Position numbers and translations under genes: made by a program. From Endobacterium cereale (GTDB lineage Bacteria > Pseudomonadota > Alphaproteobacteria > Rhizobiales > Rhizobiaceae), in NCBI RefSeq assembly GCF_009617585.1, contig NZ_WIXI01000046.1, forward strand, positions 248,001 to 312,000: a DNA stretch of 64,000 nucleotides, in the 5' to 3' direction. Of the stretch, positions 61,637 through 64,000 are shown piece after piece; within the stretch, counting starts at the first letter, position 1; every line of letters starts with the position of its first letter. The notes beneath the pieces are model-generated. The model was not told the origin of the DNA and ran no database searches. It saw only the letters and a list, made by a program, of their open reading frames with translations.

Positions 61637-64000
61637 TATTGCGCCGCCTTCACCTCCATGCGGCCCGTCGCGGTGCGCGCAGAGAATTGCGGGCGATACA
61701 TATCCTCGACGTAAGCTGCCGGGTGGTCGTAGACGCCGGGCGTGACCGCACGGACCACATAGGCCAGCGAGATTTCGCGGTTATCACCACCCGAGCGATC
61801 GAAGGCGGCGACAAAACGGTCGTTGCGGAATTCCGTATGAGCGGCTTCTGTATCGCCGATCCATTCGAAATTGGTCAGCTGGGCGCTGTCGACGAGGCTC
61901 GGATTGTCGATCTCGAAACCGGCAGGCAGGAGATCGGTGATAACGATGCGCGAGGCCCAGTTGTTGCTTTCCGTCACCGTCAGCACCACGACGTAACGCT
62001 GGTTCTGTTCGGCTTCCGTGACACTGATTTCCTCACCTTCCAACGTGTAATAGGCGCGGGAAATCTGGAAACCGTCACCACCGGCCGGCAGCGGCACCAC
62101 CGGTGCGGCGACCGTGGTCAGCACCGCCGAGAGCGGATCGGGGCTGCGATTGGCGAGCGTAACCGGATGATCGGCCAAGGCGGCACCTTCGATGCGGGAC
62201 ATGTATGCCCCCTTGTGGGCGGCACCATTGACCTGAAGGTTGATGCCGTCATCACCCTGCTGCAACGCGCGCGCCGCAAGCAGCATCCAGGCCTGTTCCT
62301 GCGTGCTGGTATATTTTTTATTGCGCCATTCGCTGGCAACGACCTTGGAAAGCTCCGGCACGATGGCCGGAACCGGACGGCTTTCGGCGGCAAGCGCCAG
62401 AACCGCCGCGCCATCACGCAGCGACGAACCGTAATCCGAACGGGCGAGGCTGACCTTGCGGACCTGCGCATCCTCGGCCATCTGCAGCGACTGGGCAAAA
62501 ATGGTTTTGGAACGCTGGGCATCGCCGTAAAGCGCAAGCGATGCGGCGAGATGCGCCTTGGCAAGCGGTGTCGGGAATTCCGCCAGCATCGTATCTGCGT
62601 AATAGCGCAGATCGCTGATGGCGGCCTTGCGGTTGCGCGACAGCACATAGAGCGCATAGGCGATCTCGTTGCCCTTGTCGCGGACGCTGTTGTCGTAACC
62701 GAGACCGTTCTGGAGGTTTTCCAGCGCCTGCACCAGCGCCTGATCCGGCACCGTATACCCCTGCTCACGGGCGCGGCTCAGGAAGTCGGTGACGTAGGAA
62801 TCCAGCCACAGATCACCCGAACCCGGCGACCACAGGCCAAAACTGCCCGACGACGACTGGTAGGAGAGGACGCGGTAAATGGCGTCCTGCACCCGCTTCT
62901 TGATGTCGGCCTCGTCGGCCAGACCATTTTTCTGCGCCAGTTCGCTGAGATAAAGCAGCGGTAGCGCGCGGCTGGTGGTCTGTTCGGCGCAACCGTAGGG
63001 GTAACGGTCGAGGCTGGTCAGCAGAGACGGAATATCGAACTCGGCCGAGCGGCTGACATTGAGCGCGATCGAGGCACCCGGCAAAATGCTGTCAGCAAAC
63101 AGATCGCCATTGACCGTGAGGCTGCTGCCAGGGGCAAGCGAGATGACGCGGCGGGTGGTGATCGGCAGGGTTGCCGGGCGCACCGGCAGGTAAAGCGCCT
63201 GTTCCAGCGCCATGCCACTATCGTTTGTCAGGCGGATATTGATCTGACCATCACCGGGCTCAACACCGGAGATTTTTAGGGCCACATCTTTTTTGCCGCC
63301 GGGCTGCAATTGCAGTGTCTGTTCCGGCGCGGCGACCGAGATTGCATCATTGCCGGTAACCGAAAGGCGATAGCTTCCGGCAGGCGCATCCGTATTGGCG
63401 ATGTCGAGACGCAGGTTGGCTTCATCGCCGGGGGCGAGGAAACGCGGCAGGCTGGCGGTGACGACGACAGGATCGCGGATAATCACATCCGTTACGCCAT
63501 GGCCGATACCGGTCTTCGACCAGGCAACCGCCATCACACGGGCCGTGCCGTTGAACTGCGGGATATCGAAACTGACTTTTGCATTTCCATCCGCATCCAG
63601 TTTCACCGGACCGGAGAAGAAGGCGACGAGTTTTTCCTTCGGCGGGCTGGCCTGCAGCGCCATGCTGCCACCATCACCACCGGTGCGGATCCGACCCATG
63701 GCACCGAGCGAACCATCGATCAGGCGTCCGTAAAGATCGCGGATTTCCAAGCCGAGACGGCGCTGGCCAAAATAGAAATCATCCGGGGCCGGCGGTTCAT
63801 AACGCGTAAGATTGAGAATGCCGACATCGACGGCGGCAACCGTGACATAAGCTTCCTCACCCACACCGGCGCCGGCGACATTGACGGCGACTTCAAGCGG
63901 TTGGCGCGGCAGGGTCTTTTCCGGTGCGCTCAGCTTAATCGCAAGATCACGCAGTTCCGGATCGACTTTCAGCCAAGTGATGCCGATGGCACGCATCGGC
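61636..64000 (-). CDS. Bacterial alpha-2-macroglobulin (YfhM type), 5' part outside window
   Basis: The 3' 788 codons of an alpha-2-macroglobulin lipoprotein gene; the start is beyond 64000. Seen are the A2M core domain (FFSGPVKLDADGNAKVSFDIPQF in part) and the thioester motif CAEQ (in YPYGCAEQTTSRALPLLYL), so this is the trapping form. The thioester domain follows, and then a C-terminal receptor-like domain (VTDLLPAGFEIDNP). It is thought to trap foreign proteases in the periplasm, with PBP1C repairing the wall. The stop overlaps the pbpC start by one base. Confidence 0.93.
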   Translation of the reverse strand, partial: PMRAIGITWLKVDPELRDLAIKLSAPEKTLPRQPLEVAVNVAGAGVGEEAYVTVAAVDVGILNLTRYEPPAPDDFYFGQRRLGLEIRDLYGRLIDGSLGAMGRIRTGGDGGSMALQASPPKEKLVAFFSGPVKLDADGNAKVSFDIPQFNGTARVMAVAWSKTGIGHGVTDVIIRDPVVVTASLPRFLAPGDEANLRLDIANTDAPAGSYRLSVTGNDAISVAAPEQTLQLQPGGKKDVALKISGVEPGDGQINIRLTNDSGMALEQALYLPVRPATLPITTRRVISLAPGSSLTVNGDLFADSILPGASIALNVSRSAEFDIPSLLTSLDRYPYGCAEQTTSRALPLLYLSELAQKNGLADEADIKKRVQDAIYRVLSYQSSSGSFGLWSPGSGDLWLDSYVTDFLSRAREQGYTVPDQALVQALENLQNGLGYDNSVRDKGNEIAYALYVLSRNRKAAISDLRYYADTMLAEFPTPLAKAHLAASLALYGDAQRSKTIFAQSLQMAEDAQVRKVSLARSDYGSSLRDGAAVLALAAESRPVPAIVPELSKVVASEWRNKKYTSTQEQAWMLLAARALQQGDDGINLQVNGAAHKGAYMSRIEGAALADHPVTLANRSPDPLSAVLTTVAAPVVPLPAGGDGFQISRAYYTLEGEEISVTEAEQNQRYVVVLTVTESNNWASRIVITDLLPAGFEIDNPSLVDSAQLTNFEWIGDTEAAHTEFRNDRFVAAFDRSGGDNREISLAYVVRAVTPGVYDHPAAYVEDMYRPQFSARTATGRMEVKAAQ

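Noticed and set aside
1..64000. CRISPR arrays, tRNA or rRNA genes, transposases
   Set aside because: No regular spaced repeats, no tRNA-like TTCGA arms with acceptor pairing, and no transposase or integrase motifs were seen by eye; a tRNAscan or CRISPR search would be decisive.

Overview
This is chromosomal DNA of an alphaproteobacterium of the family Rhizobiaceae (Agrobacterium/Rhizobium group). The evidence is gene content: convergent ndvA/chvA and ndvB/chvB genes for cyclic beta-1,2-glucan, an RpoH2-type heat-shock sigma factor beside carD, a Rhizobium-type pyruvate carboxylase, PhaR/PhaA/PhaB, and a CobG-type (aerobic) cobalamin cluster. The DNA is GC-rich and densely coding. No rRNA, tRNA, CRISPR array, prophage or intact insertion sequence was seen.

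Layout. Positions 1-5.9 kb, mostly minus strand: rpoH2 (cut by the window edge), carD, fdxA, an S4-domain RNA-binding protein and a large Suv3-like helicase. 6-18.7 kb: a LuxR-type regulator without a luxI partner, pyc, two small-molecule exporters, ispG, an OmpA-like lipoprotein, a LysE exporter, ispA, mtgA, a GST and rpmF. 18.7-22.1 kb: phaR divergent from phaAB, then two very small envelope proteins. 22.3-33.6 kb: ndvA and the giant ndvB gene, separated by about 900 bp of non-coding DNA with two inverted-repeat elements. 33.6-40.6 kb: two M20 amidohydrolases, a frameshifted FAD oxidoreductase, and an endonuclease/exonuclease/phosphatase gene beside a cardiolipin-synthase-like gene. 40.6-59.2 kb: the cobalamin cluster. 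59.3-64 kb: a small repeat protein, pbpC and the 3' part of a bacterial alpha-2-macroglobulin gene.

The cobalamin cluster holds cobC, cobD, cobQ, cobO, a cobalamin riboswitch, a DUF1636 gene, cobW, cobN, cobG, cobH, cobI, cobJ, cobK, cobL, cobE, cobM, cbiD and cobB. It covers most of corrin-ring synthesis and part of the late steps. CobA (SUMT), CobS/T, CobP/U and CobV are not in the window. The C1 methyltransferase is CbiD, not CobF. Packing is extreme: two divergent pairs start on top of each other (cobC/cobD and cobK/cobL), and three convergent pairs overlap at their 3' ends.

Possible regulation. Sequences matching the alphaproteobacterial general-stress (EcfG/RpoE2) promoter, GGAAC-N16/17-CGTT, lie upstream of rpoH2 and of a 51-residue DUF3309 protein. 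Weaker look-alikes precede the phosphatase/cardiolipin-synthase pair and the small repeat protein. I found no single undescribed multi-gene system. The most unusual items are the compact CobN, the riboswitch-controlled DUF1636 gene, the overlapping cob gene starts, the LuxR solo with a complete set of ligand-contact residues, and the small repeat protein.
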